Source of the DNA: Deltaproteobacteria bacterium
GTDB lineage: Bacteria > JAGRBM01 > JAHCIT01
Assembly: GCA_026129095.1 (NCBI GenBank)
Contig: JAHCIT010000014.1
Coordinates: 1-43,297, forward strand
Reading direction: 5' to 3'
DNA: 43,297 bases
Position 1 is the stretch's first letter. Every line of letters starts with the position of its first letter. Under the pieces are notes generated by a model. The model saw only the letters and a list, made by a program, of their open reading frames with translations. It had not been told where the DNA came from and did no database searches. Below, piece after piece: positions 28,672-39,288 of the stretch. Both the position numbers and the translations under genes were made by a program.

Positions 28672-30621
28672 ATGCGTATGCACCGGAAACTGACGATAGG
28701 GGTGATACTGGTGGCTGCGGCCGGATTCTGGCTGGGGCCGCAGGGCTGCACCGATCCGTTCCTTCCCGATCCGTTCCCCACTGATCCGCAGGTGGGCTAC
28801 CTTGCCACGCTGGGCAAGGTGCCCCTGTTCGCATCGGACACGACACAGTCCGGCTTTGTCTACACGTTCGACGATTACGGCGTCGGCAGTCCCTACGTGC
28901 TGATCAATCCGGATGGCACGTATTCAATGTATTTCCAGGGCGATGACCAGCCCGACAGCGCCAGCGACCGGAACGTGACTTTCGCCATTGGCCGCTCAGA
29001 TTCCGACACCGAGGGGCAGACCTGGGGCCCCCGGGAAGTCATTCTCGTGAGGCGCAATCTGGCCGACGATCCGGGGCTCGTCCCGTTCGATCCGCCGGTG
29101 CCGGCGGTGGCAGGATGCGGCCCCAACGGCCTGATCGAGAACTGTTACGATTCAAATGGCGTGACCGACCCGATGGTGGCTGATGGGTTCCTTTACTATG
29201 CGGGGCCTGGGCTTCCGGATCCGATTCTCCGGTTCGACGGCGCCGAAGTTCCCGAAGTCCCGCCGGCAATCGGCCGGGCGCAGTTGCCCCCGGTAAACCA
29301 GATTGGCCGCAATGGGGTACCGCTTCTGATCGCCAACAAGGCGATGACGGCTGGCGACCCGGTGATCACGACAGAGGAAGACGCGTTCTTCAACTCACTG
29401 GCCGATTCGTTCGATCCCTACACGCTGCCGTGCGACCGGAAATCGTTCCTGCCGGACGAGTTTGGCAGTGCATCGGTCACGGAACTGAATTCGCGGAATT
29501 CGGCGCGGGCCACGGGAGTCCGGGCGGGGCCTTACCCTTGGGAATCGGGCGGCGTCAGCTCGCCCTTTGTCATCCAGAGTCCGTATGAACGGAACCGGGT
29601 TCTCATGTATTATACCTGCACCGAGGAGTTCGGGCGGATTGTCCAGGGGGACTGCGAGGTCCGGAAGATCGACCGGATCTGTGTTGCCGAGATGAGGACC
29701 ACCAGTGACGGGCGGATGGTTGCCGAGCGGCTCATCCGGTCCGATTCCGACGTGGTATATGCGACGCCATACGCCCCGAACCGGCCCCTTGCCAACAACA
29801 TCGTCGTCAACAACGGCAACTTCCCCGGCTTTGACGACGTAGGCAGCGGTGACCCGACTATCGAGCTCTCAACCACCATCACCGGCCGGGTGGTCATGCG
29901 GATGTGGTACACCGGCACGAGCGAGATCGGCGCCCAGCGAGTGGGCATCACGGGATCATTCGATGGTTTCGACTGGGATGCCGACGACCAGGTGCTCCGT
30001 ATCTCGACCATCATTCCGACCAATCCCGTCCTGGTCCAGGCGGCCAAGTCGGCCAAGCCGGCCTCGACATTCGATTCCAGTGATGTGCTTCGTGTGTTCT
30101 ATGAGTCGACTAGCAAGGGGCTCGCCTCGATCAACATGGCGACGATCGTCCGGCTGGACGACACGATTCCTCCCACGATCCAGTTCCTTTCGCCGCAGGG
30201 CTCCAGCCTGGTGTTTTCCCAGGGCGGGTCGGTCACGTTCCGCCTCCGCTTCGAGGATTTCGGCGGTTCGGGTATCGACCAGTCCACGTTCCAGATCCGT
30301 ATTACCGGTATCCAGACAACTGCCGGTGCCGGCACTGCGATTACTGCCACCAACCAGACCACCAATGGTGCCGTCGGCAGCGGATCGCCGCCGACCCTCA
30401 AGCTGAACGAGGATTTCAACGAGGAGTTCCCGGCCTTCCGGTTCGACGTGGCTGACCGGGCGGAAGTGGCCCTGACGCTCCAGGATTTCCTGATATCGCC
30501 GCCCCTCAGTGCCGGACAATCGGCCCAGGTGTCGGTCGAGGCGGTGATTTTCGACCGCGCTGATATCGGGCGGCAGCGTCCGGCCCGCAGCGGCGTGACG
30601 TTTACGGTCGTCCAGCAGTAG
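28672..30621 (+). CDS. Predicted lipoprotein with propeller-like repeats and C-terminal Ig-like region
   Basis: The 649-residue protein starts 5 bp after the FadL-type gene. Its signal peptide ends LGPQG-Cys, giving a probable lipoprotein. Repeating units such as GSPYVLINPDGTYSMYFQG with VTFAIGRSDSD, SPFVIQSPYERNRVLMYYTC and RVVMRMWYTGTSEIGAQRVG look like blades of a five-bladed beta-propeller, as in GH43/GH32-like proteins. I see no certain catalytic triad, so an enzyme cannot be claimed. Residues ~500-645 form an Ig/cadherin-like region (IPPTIQFLSPQGSSL, GGSVTFRLRFEDFGGSGID). ATG 28678 is an alternative start. It probably works with the two genes upstream at the outer membrane. Confidence 0.75.
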   Translation: MRMHRKLTIGVILVAAAGFWLGPQGCTDPFLPDPFPTDPQVGYLATLGKVPLFASDTTQSGFVYTFDDYGVGSPYVLINPDGTYSMYFQGDDQPDSASDRNVTFAIGRSDSDTEGQTWGPREVILVRRNLADDPGLVPFDPPVPAVAGCGPNGLIENCYDSNGVTDPMVADGFLYYAGPGLPDPILRFDGAEVPEVPPAIGRAQLPPVNQIGRNGVPLLIANKAMTAGDPVITTEEDAFFNSLADSFDPYTLPCDRKSFLPDEFGSASVTELNSRNSARATGVRAGPYPWESGGVSSPFVIQSPYERNRVLMYYTCTEEFGRIVQGDCEVRKIDRICVAEMRTTSDGRMVAERLIRSDSDVVYATPYAPNRPLANNIVVNNGNFPGFDDVGSGDPTIELSTTITGRVVMRMWYTGTSEIGAQRVGITGSFDGFDWDADDQVLRISTIIPTNPVLVQAAKSAKPASTFDSSDVLRVFYESTSKGLASINMATIVRLDDTIPPTIQFLSPQGSSLVFSQGGSVTFRLRFEDFGGSGIDQSTFQIRITGIQTTAGAGTAITATNQTTNGAVGSGSPPTLKLNEDFNEEFPAFRFDVADRAEVALTLQDFLISPPLSAGQSAQVSVEAVIFDRADIGRQRPARSGVTFTVVQQ

Positions 30622-30707
30622 TTTTACTTCTGCACCACCGGTGGCTATCCCTTGCCGCACGGACCGGATTTTTCGCGTCCGCATGCCGGGTTTCCCGGGC
30701 CTGAACT

Positions 30708-32633
30708 ATGAAGAATGCGATACGGTTTCATGTCCTCAAGACGCTGGCGCGTGTGACGGGTACGGGTGAGCTGCCGGTCCGGCTGGATGACGATGTGCTC
30801 GTAACGGCCGGTAATGTCCGGATCCCCGTCGAAATCATGCTCCCGAAGGACAAGGGACATGGGGATTTTGCACTGAATCTGGCGATGCAGCTCGCCAAGC
30901 CGCTCAGGGCAAATCCCCGGAAACTGGGTGAAGACCTGAAGCGCTGGCTCGACGACGGCCGGCCGGAGTGGCTTGATCCGGCAGAAGTGGCCGGACCCGG
31001 CTTCCTGAACTTCCGTATCCGGCCGGAGGGCTGGCACGGACTGGTTGACGAGATGCTCGCCGCCGGGCCCCTTGCCCTGTCAGGCGGCCAGTACAGGGGC
31101 TTCGGAGCGGTTCACGTCCCGTCCAACGAGAAGATCAACATCGAGTTCGTGAGTGCCAACCCTACCGGCCCGATGCATGTCGGGCACGGCCGTGGAGCGG
31201 CCTTCGGCGACACGATGGCGCGGATACTCCGGGCGACGGGGAACGATGTCACGGCCGAGTTTTACGTGAACGACGCGGGGCTCCAGGTGGATAACCTCGG
31301 AGAGTCGCTTTTCTACCATGCCCGCCAGCTTGCCGGACTGCACGTGAACGACCTGGAGGTAAAATACCAGGGCGAATACGTGAAGATCCTCTCGGTTATC
31401 CTGCTGGTCGAGGCGCTTGCGCCAGACCGGGTCGATGCGCTCGTCAACGGATCGGCGGATGATGAGTTCCCTGATCTCCTTCCGCGGACCGGCCGGGTGC
31501 TGGAAGTATACGAACTGGCAGCAAAAGGCGGCGAAGCCCCGCCGCTCAAGGAAGATCTCCACGAGAAGGCCCGGGAGTTCCTGAACGACCACGCGAAAGC
31601 GCTCGCGTTCTTCAAGGCTGCAGGCAGCGCCATTCTTCTGGGGCATATCCGGCGCACGCTTCGCCGGTTCAACGTCGTATTCGACCGGTATTTCTCGGAA
31701 CGCCAGATGGTCGAGTCGGGTGTCGTGGACCAGACCATCGAGCAGATGAAGGCCAGAGGCGTGCTGGTGCTCAAGGACAGCGCCTGGCAGCTGGAAAAGG
31801 ATTCGCTGGAGGACGAGAAGGACCGGGTCGTCGTCCGGAGCAATGGGGTCAAGACCTATTTCGCGAGCGACATCGCCTATCACGAGGACAAGTTCAGCCG
31901 GGGCTATCAGCGGCTCATCAATGTCTGGGGCGCCGACCATCACGGCTATATCCCGCGTGTCCGGGGGGCGATGAAGCTCCTGGGACATGATCCCGAGCGG
32001 CTGATTTTCCGGATTCTCCAGTTTGTGCTGCTGATGGAAGGCGGACAGCAGGGGAAGATGTCTAAGCGGCAGGGCAATTTTGTCACGCTTGAGGAAGTCA
32101 TGACCGACGTGGGGGTGGATGCCTGCCGGTGGTTTTTCCTCTCCCGCAGCCACGACCAGACCATCGAGTTCGACCTCGAACTTGCACGGAAGCAGTCGAA
32201 CGAGAACCCCGTTTACTATGTGCAGTACGGGTATGCCCGGATCGCCAGCATACTGAGAAAGGCAGCGGGAGAGGGCGTGCCGTTCGATCCGGCCGCGCCA
32301 GCCAAACTGGGACTGCTGGTGGCACCGGAGGAGATCGCCCTCATCCGCAAGGCAGCCGAATTCCCTGACGTGGTACTCGACTGCGCCCGGGCCCTGGAGC
32401 CCCACCATCTGACCTTCTACCTGATTGAGCTTGTCAGGACATTCAGTAACTACTACTCTGCAAAAAGTCCGTCCGGCGAAACCTTATATAAGGTCGTGGA
32501 CGCGGCGCAGCCGGAACTGTCCCGGGCGCGGCTCAAGCTGTCCGCCGCCATGGCGATAGTGATCCGGGGAGGTCTCGAACTGCTCGGGATCTCGGCGCCG
32601 GACCGGATGGACAGCCCAGCGGGTGAGGGCTGA
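30708..32633 (+). CDS. argS: Arginyl-tRNA synthetase
   Basis: This 641-residue class I enzyme charges tRNA-Arg and needs the tRNA for activation. The N-terminal ArgRS-specific (Add-1) domain covers residues 1-120. The HIGH motif is SANPTGPMHVGHGRG (HVGH at 157-160). KMSKRQG lies at residue 450, in the unusual but known class of ArgRS that keep a KMSK-like loop. A DALR-type anticodon-binding domain ends the protein (HHLTFYLIELVRTFSNYYSA). It is somewhat longer than E. coli ArgRS (577) through insertions around residues 230-290. The start ATG 30708 is 86 bp from the lipoprotein gene. The SPOR gene follows in 21 bp. Confidence 0.96.
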   Translation: MKNAIRFHVLKTLARVTGTGELPVRLDDDVLVTAGNVRIPVEIMLPKDKGHGDFALNLAMQLAKPLRANPRKLGEDLKRWLDDGRPEWLDPAEVAGPGFLNFRIRPEGWHGLVDEMLAAGPLALSGGQYRGFGAVHVPSNEKINIEFVSANPTGPMHVGHGRGAAFGDTMARILRATGNDVTAEFYVNDAGLQVDNLGESLFYHARQLAGLHVNDLEVKYQGEYVKILSVILLVEALAPDRVDALVNGSADDEFPDLLPRTGRVLEVYELAAKGGEAPPLKEDLHEKAREFLNDHAKALAFFKAAGSAILLGHIRRTLRRFNVVFDRYFSERQMVESGVVDQTIEQMKARGVLVLKDSAWQLEKDSLEDEKDRVVVRSNGVKTYFASDIAYHEDKFSRGYQRLINVWGADHHGYIPRVRGAMKLLGHDPERLIFRILQFVLLMEGGQQGKMSKRQGNFVTLEEVMTDVGVDACRWFFLSRSHDQTIEFDLELARKQSNENPVYYVQYGYARIASILRKAAGEGVPFDPAAPAKLGLLVAPEEIALIRKAAEFPDVVLDCARALEPHHLTFYLIELVRTFSNYYSAKSPSGETLYKVVDAAQPELSRARLKLSAAMAIVIRGGLELLGISAPDRMDSPAGEG

Positions 32634-32654
32634 CGACAGCGAACGGAGAGAGCC

Positions 32655-33497
32655 ATGCGCTCCTTCAAGGACGTCGCAGACCGTCACCAGGTCTCCCTCG
32701 ACAACAAGCAACTGGCCATGCTCACATCCGCTGCGGTGGTCGCGGCAGGACTCTTTTTCCTGACCGGTGTCCTGTACGGAACACGGGTTTCGATCCCGGC
32801 GCCGCCGGGCAGTTCCGGACAGAACTCGCTTGCACTCCGGCTGGACAAGGACGAAGACGACGTGCTCCCGGCGGTTCAGGCTCCCCAGGGCAGTGCATCG
32901 ACGGTCGTCCCCGTTACTCCGGATGCGAAATCCCGCAAGAACCGTGCGGAGCTTCTGGATCAGTATTCCCGCGAATCAGTGGTGGTGGAGCAGCCTGTGG
33001 CTCCACCAGCGGCTGCGGCTCCGGCGCCGAAATCGGGTTCCGGTGCTTCCCAGCCGGCAAAACCGATCGCCCAGGTACGGCCGGAAGCGCCCAAGCCTGC
33101 CGCTGTGAAACCGGTGGCAGAGGTCCAGCCAGCGAAGCCAGTTCCCGAAAAGTCCGGAGCCAAGCCCGCTACCCAGGTCGCTTCCGCCAGTCCCGCCGTA
33201 TCCGCAAAGGATCCGGGCCAGCCGCTTCTGAGAGGGCGGCCTCTTTCTGGCATGAAGGGGCCACTGTCCATTCAGGTCGCCGCCTTTACCGATAAGGCGA
33301 GCGCGCAGAAGGAACTGGAGCGGTGGGAGAAGGGACGCTTCCCTGCCTTCATGGGGCTGGATACGGTCGGCGGAAAACGGATTTACCGTATTCAGGTGGG
33401 CCGGTTCAGCGACCGCGCAGAGGCCGAGCGTGCCCGCACAGCCCTTGAGCGGGACATGAAGGTCGTAGGCCCCCGGATTATCGATGCAGTAAAGTGA
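32655..33497 (+). CDS. SPOR-domain membrane protein
   Basis: The 280-residue protein has a short cytoplasmic N-terminus, one membrane helix at about residues 20-42 (AMLTSAAVVAAGLFFLTGVL), a long Ala/Pro/Lys-rich periplasmic linker, and a C-terminal SPOR domain (PLSIQVAAFTDKASAQKELE with RIYRIQVGRFSDRAEAERAR). This is the classical FtsN/DedD-like layout. SPOR domains bind denuded peptidoglycan at the septum. GGAGAGAG precedes ATG 32655. It is probably cotranscribed with argS, a common neighbour pair in related genomes. The precise division role is inferred from the domain only. Confidence 0.9.
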   Translation: MRSFKDVADRHQVSLDNKQLAMLTSAAVVAAGLFFLTGVLYGTRVSIPAPPGSSGQNSLALRLDKDEDDVLPAVQAPQGSASTVVPVTPDAKSRKNRAELLDQYSRESVVVEQPVAPPAAAAPAPKSGSGASQPAKPIAQVRPEAPKPAAVKPVAEVQPAKPVPEKSGAKPATQVASASPAVSAKDPGQPLLRGRPLSGMKGPLSIQVAAFTDKASAQKELERWEKGRFPAFMGLDTVGGKRIYRIQVGRFSDRAEAERARTALERDMKVVGPRIIDAVK

Positions 33498-33502
33498 GAG
33501 AG

Positions 33503-33538
33503 GCCTAAACGCACCTTAATTCAGCAGGTTAGGCTTTT
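33503..33538 (+). terminator. Weak terminator-like hairpin after the SPOR gene
   Basis: GCCTAA (33503-33508) pairs with TTAGGC (33529-33534), followed by TTTT. The stem is only 6 bp with a 20-nt loop, so this is a weak call. It would separate argS-SPOR from lepA. Confidence 0.4.
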
Positions 33539-33636
33539 CGGCTGGCCGCTGTTTCCCGGTTTGTTAGCCCCCTTGGGACCGTCTATACCCTCCCGTTCCG
33601 GGGCCGCCTGAAGCGGCCTGCGGTAACTGTGCTCCT

Positions 33637-35436
<1,800 letters not shown>

Positions 35437-35437
35437 C

Positions 35438-36337
35438 ATGACCGATGAAGTTTCCGCCGGTCTTGAGGGCCTTTCCGGCGCGCACTTGAAGGAAGCCGCC
35501 CGGTCCTATGTGGCCGAGTCGCGCTGGATTCGCCGCAAGCACCGGAAGGTGCTGGCCCCGGCCGTTCTGGAACGGCTGGAGGCGATGGAGACTGCCGTCT
35601 CGGACCGGATGGACGGAGATGCCGGCGCCCTGAAAACGGCTCTTGGTGATCTGGTGCAGTCGATCGAGGTGGATCTCGCCCACTACCGCCGGTCGCGGAC
35701 GGTGGAGTTCCTGGAATTGCTGGGTTTTGCGTTCCTGCTGGCGCTCCTGATCCGGACGTTCATCGTGCAGGCCTATGTGATCCCGTCCGAGAGCATGGTG
35801 CCGACGCTGCTCAGGAACGACTATCTGCTGGTCTGGAAGCCGGCCTACGGGATCAAGGTGCCGTTCCGGCATGACTGGCTGGTGAGGTGGGGCCGGCCGA
35901 AGCGGTGGGACGTGGTGGTGTTCGTTCCCCCCCAGGAACTCGGAAAGAAATATCTCGACCAGGAGGATTTCATCAAGCGGGTGGTGGGGCTCCCAGGCGA
36001 CCGGGTAGAACTGGTCGACCGCGTTCTGTATCTCAATGGCGAACCGGTGCGTGACGAGTGGGCCCACTGGATTGACGGCGAACTGAGCGGGCACGGGGAG
36101 TTCGGACCGTTCGTGATTCCGCCCGGCCACTATTTCATGATGGGCGACAACCGGGACCGCTCGCTTGATTCCAGGAGCTGGGGGACCGTGCCTGAAGATG
36201 CTCTCGTGGGCCCGGCGGCATTCATCTACTTTTCGACCGACAGCACCTCTCCCGGTGGCCTGACCGGTCTGGTGCAGGGGATCGTCCGGTTCCCGTTCGA
36301 TACCCGCTGGCGGCGTCTCGGCCGGATCATACGCTGA
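35438..36337 (+). CDS. lepB: Signal peptidase I
   Basis: The 299-residue membrane protease removes signal peptides from secreted proteins. A ~90-residue N-terminal cytoplasmic helical region precedes the membrane helix (FLELLGFAFLLALLIRTFIV, residues 91-110). The catalytic Ser119 lies in IPSESMVPTLL and the general base Lys180 in FIKRVVGLPGD. Box E is present as GHYFMMGDNRDRSLDSRSWG. The start ATG 35438 nearly abuts the lepA stop, so translation is coupled. The N-terminal cytoplasmic region is longer than in most SPase I, a feature I cannot explain. tadA follows after 34 bp. Confidence 0.96.
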   Translation: MTDEVSAGLEGLSGAHLKEAARSYVAESRWIRRKHRKVLAPAVLERLEAMETAVSDRMDGDAGALKTALGDLVQSIEVDLAHYRRSRTVEFLELLGFAFLLALLIRTFIVQAYVIPSESMVPTLLRNDYLLVWKPAYGIKVPFRHDWLVRWGRPKRWDVVVFVPPQELGKKYLDQEDFIKRVVGLPGDRVELVDRVLYLNGEPVRDEWAHWIDGELSGHGEFGPFVIPPGHYFMMGDNRDRSLDSRSWGTVPEDALVGPAAFIYFSTDSTSPGGLTGLVQGIVRFPFDTRWRRLGRIIR

Positions 36338-36371
36338 GACTGGCCTGCCGCCGCATGGCCGGAGCATCCTG

Positions 36372-36866
36372 ATGGCTGCTGTAACGCACAAGGGGTTTAC
36401 GCCAGAGGATCATCGCTGGATGGGCCGTGCGCTCGCGGCCGCCCGCCGGGCTGCCGCTGCCGGGGAGGTCCCCGTGGGGGCTGTCATAGTGTCCCGCTCG
36501 GGGAAGTTTCTGGGTTCCGGACGGAATCGCCGGGAACAGGACAGCGATCCCACCGCTCACGCGGAACTGGTGGCCCTGCGCCGTGCCTGCCGGCGGAGCC
36601 GGAACTGGCGGCTTCCGGGTGCGACGGTCTATGTGACCCTGGAGCCGTGCCTCATGTGCCTGATGGCACTGAAGAATGCCCGCGTCGCACGGGTAGTATA
36701 TGGGGCGAGCGACCCCAAGCGCGGGGCCGCCCGCTGGGGGGGCCTGGACATCCCCGAAGACGGGAACCTGAACCCGGTCCGCTGCGAGGGCGGGCTTGAC
36801 GCAGACGCCGCCGGGCCGCTACTCAAGGCCTTCTTCAGGGACCGCCGGCGCAAGGCCGGTTCCTGA
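36372..36866 (+). CDS. tadA: tRNA-specific adenosine deaminase
   Basis: The 164-residue enzyme converts the wobble adenosine (A34) of tRNA-Arg(ACG) to inosine. The zinc-binding deaminase motif is HAE (His63-Ala-Glu65) with PCLMC (Cys93, Cys96). GEVPVGAVIV and VYGASDPKRGA are typical flanks. CCGGAG lies upstream of ATG 36372. It is the last gene of the lepA-lepB-tadA run and is followed after 26 bp by tRNA-Ser, which marks the end of the ordinary chromosomal segment. Confidence 0.95.
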   Translation: MAAVTHKGFTPEDHRWMGRALAAARRAAAAGEVPVGAVIVSRSGKFLGSGRNRREQDSDPTAHAELVALRRACRRSRNWRLPGATVYVTLEPCLMCLMALKNARVARVVYGASDPKRGAARWGGLDIPEDGNLNPVRCEGGLDADAAGPLLKAFFRDRRRKAGS

Positions 36867-36892
36867 CCGGCACTTCCCTTCAAGGGTGCTTC

Positions 36893-36982
36893 GGAGAGTT
36901 GGCCGAGTGGCTGAAGGCGCACGCTTGGAAAGCGTGTATAGGGGAAACCCTATCGTGGGTTCGAATCCCACACTCTCCGCCA
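36893..36982 (+). tRNA. tRNA-Ser (anticodon GGA), integration site of the right-hand element
   Basis: This is a class II tRNA of 90 nt including an encoded CCA. The acceptor GGAGAGT pairs with ACTCTCC (36972-36978), followed by discriminator G and CCA. The anticodon arm is CACGC-TTGGAAA-GCGTG, giving anticodon GGA (codons UCC/UCU). The long variable arm ATAGGG-GAAA-CCCTAT and the T arm GTGGG-TTCGAAT-CCCAC are perfect. The gene is complete, so integration has preserved it. The opposite-strand recombinase gene ends inside its variable arm at 36950. Confidence 0.97.
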
Positions 36983-38452
36983 GTCACCGCCCTTGTTTCC
37001 TTCGGCGATCAGATCGAACGGAAACGCCAAGGAATATTCGACGGTTCCGTTCCTCACCTGAAGGTTTGTACACAGGATTTTCGAGATTCTCGCGAGCGCC
37101 CTGGGGCTCGCCGAATCCAGCGTGGTTTCGAGCTCTTCGGCGAGTTTGTACGCCGCCTCGACCTGGTCTGCTGCCGCGTGCGTCTCTTCGCGCTCCAGCT
37201 CCCTCAGCCCGATCTCGGCCCTGTCCCGTTCGGCCCTTAGCGCCCCGGTTTGTTCACGGTAGGTGGCGGAATCGACATCGCCACTGGTCATGGCCTCAAA
37301 CGCCCTCGCCAGCTTGCGTTTCAGAACATCCAGACGCGCTTCCAGCGCGGCCCGTTTCGCCGCCCTGACCTCATGGGCCTTGCTCCGGAATTCGTCGAGT
37401 CCGGCCATCAGAAGTCCGGCGGCGGCGGGGGGCAGGATCGCCCGGCGGGCGATCCCGTCCAGCCGCCTCAGGGCCTCGCTCTCTGCGAGGAAAGCGTGCC
37501 TGTTGCCGTTGCGCTTGCAGGTCCCGCAGAACCCGTAGGTGTATTTTCCTTTCTTGGCGGCAAAGAACGTCACCGAATGGCCGCATTCGGCACACTGGAA
37601 GACGCCGCTCAGGGGCCTGGGTTCCCGGATCTTCTTCTCCGTCCGGCGCGTGTCCGAAAGACGGAGCCTGATGCGTTCGTGCGTCTCCATGTCGATGAGC
37701 GGCTCGTGCTGGAAGTTCGTGACCAGCTTCCCTTTGGCATAAAACGGCCCGGCAAAGACAGGATCGACCAGCCACCGGTGAAGCGCCGAACGTGAAATGG
37801 GCTTATCCTGATACGTAATTCCGAGTCTCTTGGACTCTTTGACCAGTACGTCGAGGGAGTAGTTGCCGGTGGCGGCGGCTTCGAGAAGCTCCCTCACCAG
37901 CGGCCCCTGCACCGGGTCGGGTTCGATGCCGGTACGGGGCACCTTCCGGTATCCGGGCGGTGCCTTGTAGCTCCAGTATCCAAGGCTCGTCTGCTGCCTG
38001 ATGCAGGACTTGACGCGGGCCGACAGATGCCGCGTCTCGCTCCGGGCGAACATCGCCATCATCTCGAACCGGTCCCACTCGGACGGAGGGGCATCGGCAT
38101 GGAGATGAAAACGGTCCAGCGCGGCATGAAGGTGCTTGCCGTGCCTTTTCACCAGGTCCTCCAGCCGCGCATGGTCCCAGGAGTTGCGGTTCGAGCGGTC
38201 CACCTTGTGGAAGACCAGATGGGGCACGTCGCCGGAGGCGGCAAACTCCCTCAGCATCGCCTGGAACTCCACCCGCTCGTCGTCGAAGGTGGCCGTTTCG
38301 GCCACCTCCCACGTTTTGACGAGATCGAGGCCGTTCGCGTCGCAATAGGCCCTGATCGAACCGGTCTGGAGGCCGAGCGAGATGCCGCCCCGTGCCTGGT
38401 CCTCGGAACTCACGCGGGCGAAGCCGAAGGCTCTTGAAGATATCGTTGCCAT
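36950..38452 (-). CDS. Large serine recombinase (integrase) ending inside tRNA-Ser
   Basis: The 500-residue protein begins [26 protein letters not shown] carries the catalytic Ser15 of the resolvase domain, with [20 protein letters not shown] completing it. A recombinase domain follows ([11 protein letters not shown]), then a zinc ribbon with CAEC...CGTC pairs and a coiled coil ([20 protein letters not shown]). This is the large serine integrase layout. ATG 38452 is chosen (GGGAGG 11 nt upstream). The last ten residues ([10 protein letters not shown]) and the stop lie within tRNA-Ser, 33 bp overlap. It is the end of a leftward operon. It should integrate and, with a directionality factor, excise the element; tRNA targeting is unusual for this class. 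Confidence 0.93.
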   Translation of the reverse strand: MATISSRAFGFARVSSEDQARGGISLGLQTGSIRAYCDANGLDLVKTWEVAETATFDDERVEFQAMLREFAASGDVPHLVFHKVDRSNRNSWDHARLEDLVKRHGKHLHAALDRFHLHADAPPSEWDRFEMMAMFARSETRHLSARVKSCIRQQTSLGYWSYKAPPGYRKVPRTGIEPDPVQGPLVRELLEAAATGNYSLDVLVKESKRLGITYQDKPISRSALHRWLVDPVFAGPFYAKGKLVTNFQHEPLIDMETHERIRLRLSDTRRTEKKIREPRPLSGVFQCAECGHSVTFFAAKKGKYTYGFCGTCKRNGNRHAFLAESEALRRLDGIARRAILPPAAAGLLMAGLDEFRSKAHEVRAAKRAALEARLDVLKRKLARAFEAMTSGDVDSATYREQTGALRAERDRAEIGLRELEREETHAAADQVEAAYKLAEELETTLDSASPRALARISKILCTNLQVRNGTVEYSLAFPFDLIAEGNKGGDWRRVWDSNPR

Positions 38453-38507
38453 GAATGTTTCGCCTCCCAAAGTCAGCCTGCGAGCATCCGGCAGTTCCGG
38501 CCAAACG

Positions 38508-38702
38508 TCAACCGGTTTTTCGCCTCTGGCACGGAACAGCCATTTTCTCGCGGCGCATCCCGTTGCGGCCGTCCCGGATATCCTGAATCACTTCAAGCAG
38601 TTCCCTGACGCGCCGTCGGGCTTCGCCCGTTTCCTTTTCCGTCGGCATCCGGCCCGTGATGCGGACCAGCGCCCGGCGGAATTCGCTCCGGTCTGTTTCC
38701 AT
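38508..38702 (-). CDS. Small basic hypothetical protein upstream of the integrase
   Basis: The 64-residue protein has Arg/Lys- and Glu-rich helices (EFRRALVRITGRMPTEKETG, then RRRVRELLEVIQDIRDG). No known domain is recognised. It lies 55 bp upstream of the integrase in the same direction. Small charged proteins in this position can be recombination directionality factors, but nothing in the sequence proves that. The Shine-Dalgarno sequence is weak, so the coding call is moderate. Confidence 0.5.
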   Translation of the reverse strand: METDRSEFRRALVRITGRMPTEKETGEARRRVRELLEVIQDIRDGRNGMRREKMAVPCQRRKTG

Positions 38703-38786
38703 GGGGGACGCTCACGCGGCCTCTGCCGCCCGTGCCGTTCGTTCCAGTGACAGGAATCGGTGGTGTTTCCATCTGGCGCTCCCGTG

Positions 38787-39008
38787 TCAGGAGTCGCACG
38801 CCTGGCCTTCCGGGGCCTTCGGGTGGATCAGGAACCGGTAGCTCTTTCCGGCCCTGACCGTGACGCACCGGATACCGCCCCTCACGATCTCCCCGGTGAC
38901 CGAATAGTCGAAAAACCCGTGATCGAGCCCCTCTTCCAGAACCTCGACGAGTTTCCGGATGGCTTGCTCCAGCTCGGTCCTGTCCAGGTGGGGGTTCCGG
39001 TGCGGCAT
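38787..39008 (-). CDS. Small hypothetical protein of the integrated element
   Basis: The 73-residue protein has a helical start (ELEQAIRKLVEVLEEGLDHG) then a beta-rich end (GFFDYSVTGEIVRGGIRCVTVRAG). I do not recognise the family. It lies 16 bp after the previous gene of the leftward operon and before a further 84-bp gap. Composition is protein-like, which supports coding, but the ribosome-binding site is poor. It may bind DNA or a partner of the integrase; this is only position-based inference. Confidence 0.55.
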   Translation of the reverse strand: MPHRNPHLDRTELEQAIRKLVEVLEEGLDHGFFDYSVTGEIVRGGIRCVTVRAGKSYRFLIHPKAPEGQACDS

Positions 39009-39024
39009 GACGGGGGGTATCCAG

Positions 39025-39288
39025 TCAGGTCAGCCTGAGGTTCTGGAACCTGCGCACCGGAACCAGCCCGATGGCGTCCCGGCGGACCTGGAATCGCACG
39101 AGACCGCTTTTGTGAAGCTCGGCGATGATCTCGCCGAACTCGTCGCCCGTGATGAAGTAGCCAGCGGCATCGAAGGACTGCTTGACGGCCCTGATGAACC
39201 TGCCGGCCTGCGGGTGGCCGTTCCACCGCTCGCACAGCAGCCGGTAGACGGTCATCGCGCCCGGGGAGAGCTGTTCAGCGTTTTCCAC
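39025..39288 (-). CDS. Small winged-helix-like hypothetical protein
   Basis: The 87-residue protein starts at GTG 39288, with GAGGAGGAAG directly upstream, and overlaps the end of the MerR-like gene by 14 bp. The helix-helix-strand pattern (TVYRLLCERWNGH, SFDAAGYFITGDEFGEIIAELHKSGLVRFQVRRDA) resembles a winged-helix DNA-binding domain. I cannot name the family. Translational overlap shows it belongs with the regulator upstream; a role in element control or excision is plausible but unproven. Confidence 0.65.
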   Translation of the reverse strand: MENAEQLSPGAMTVYRLLCERWNGHPQAGRFIRAVKQSFDAAGYFITGDEFGEIIAELHKSGLVRFQVRRDAIGLVPVRRFQNLRLT

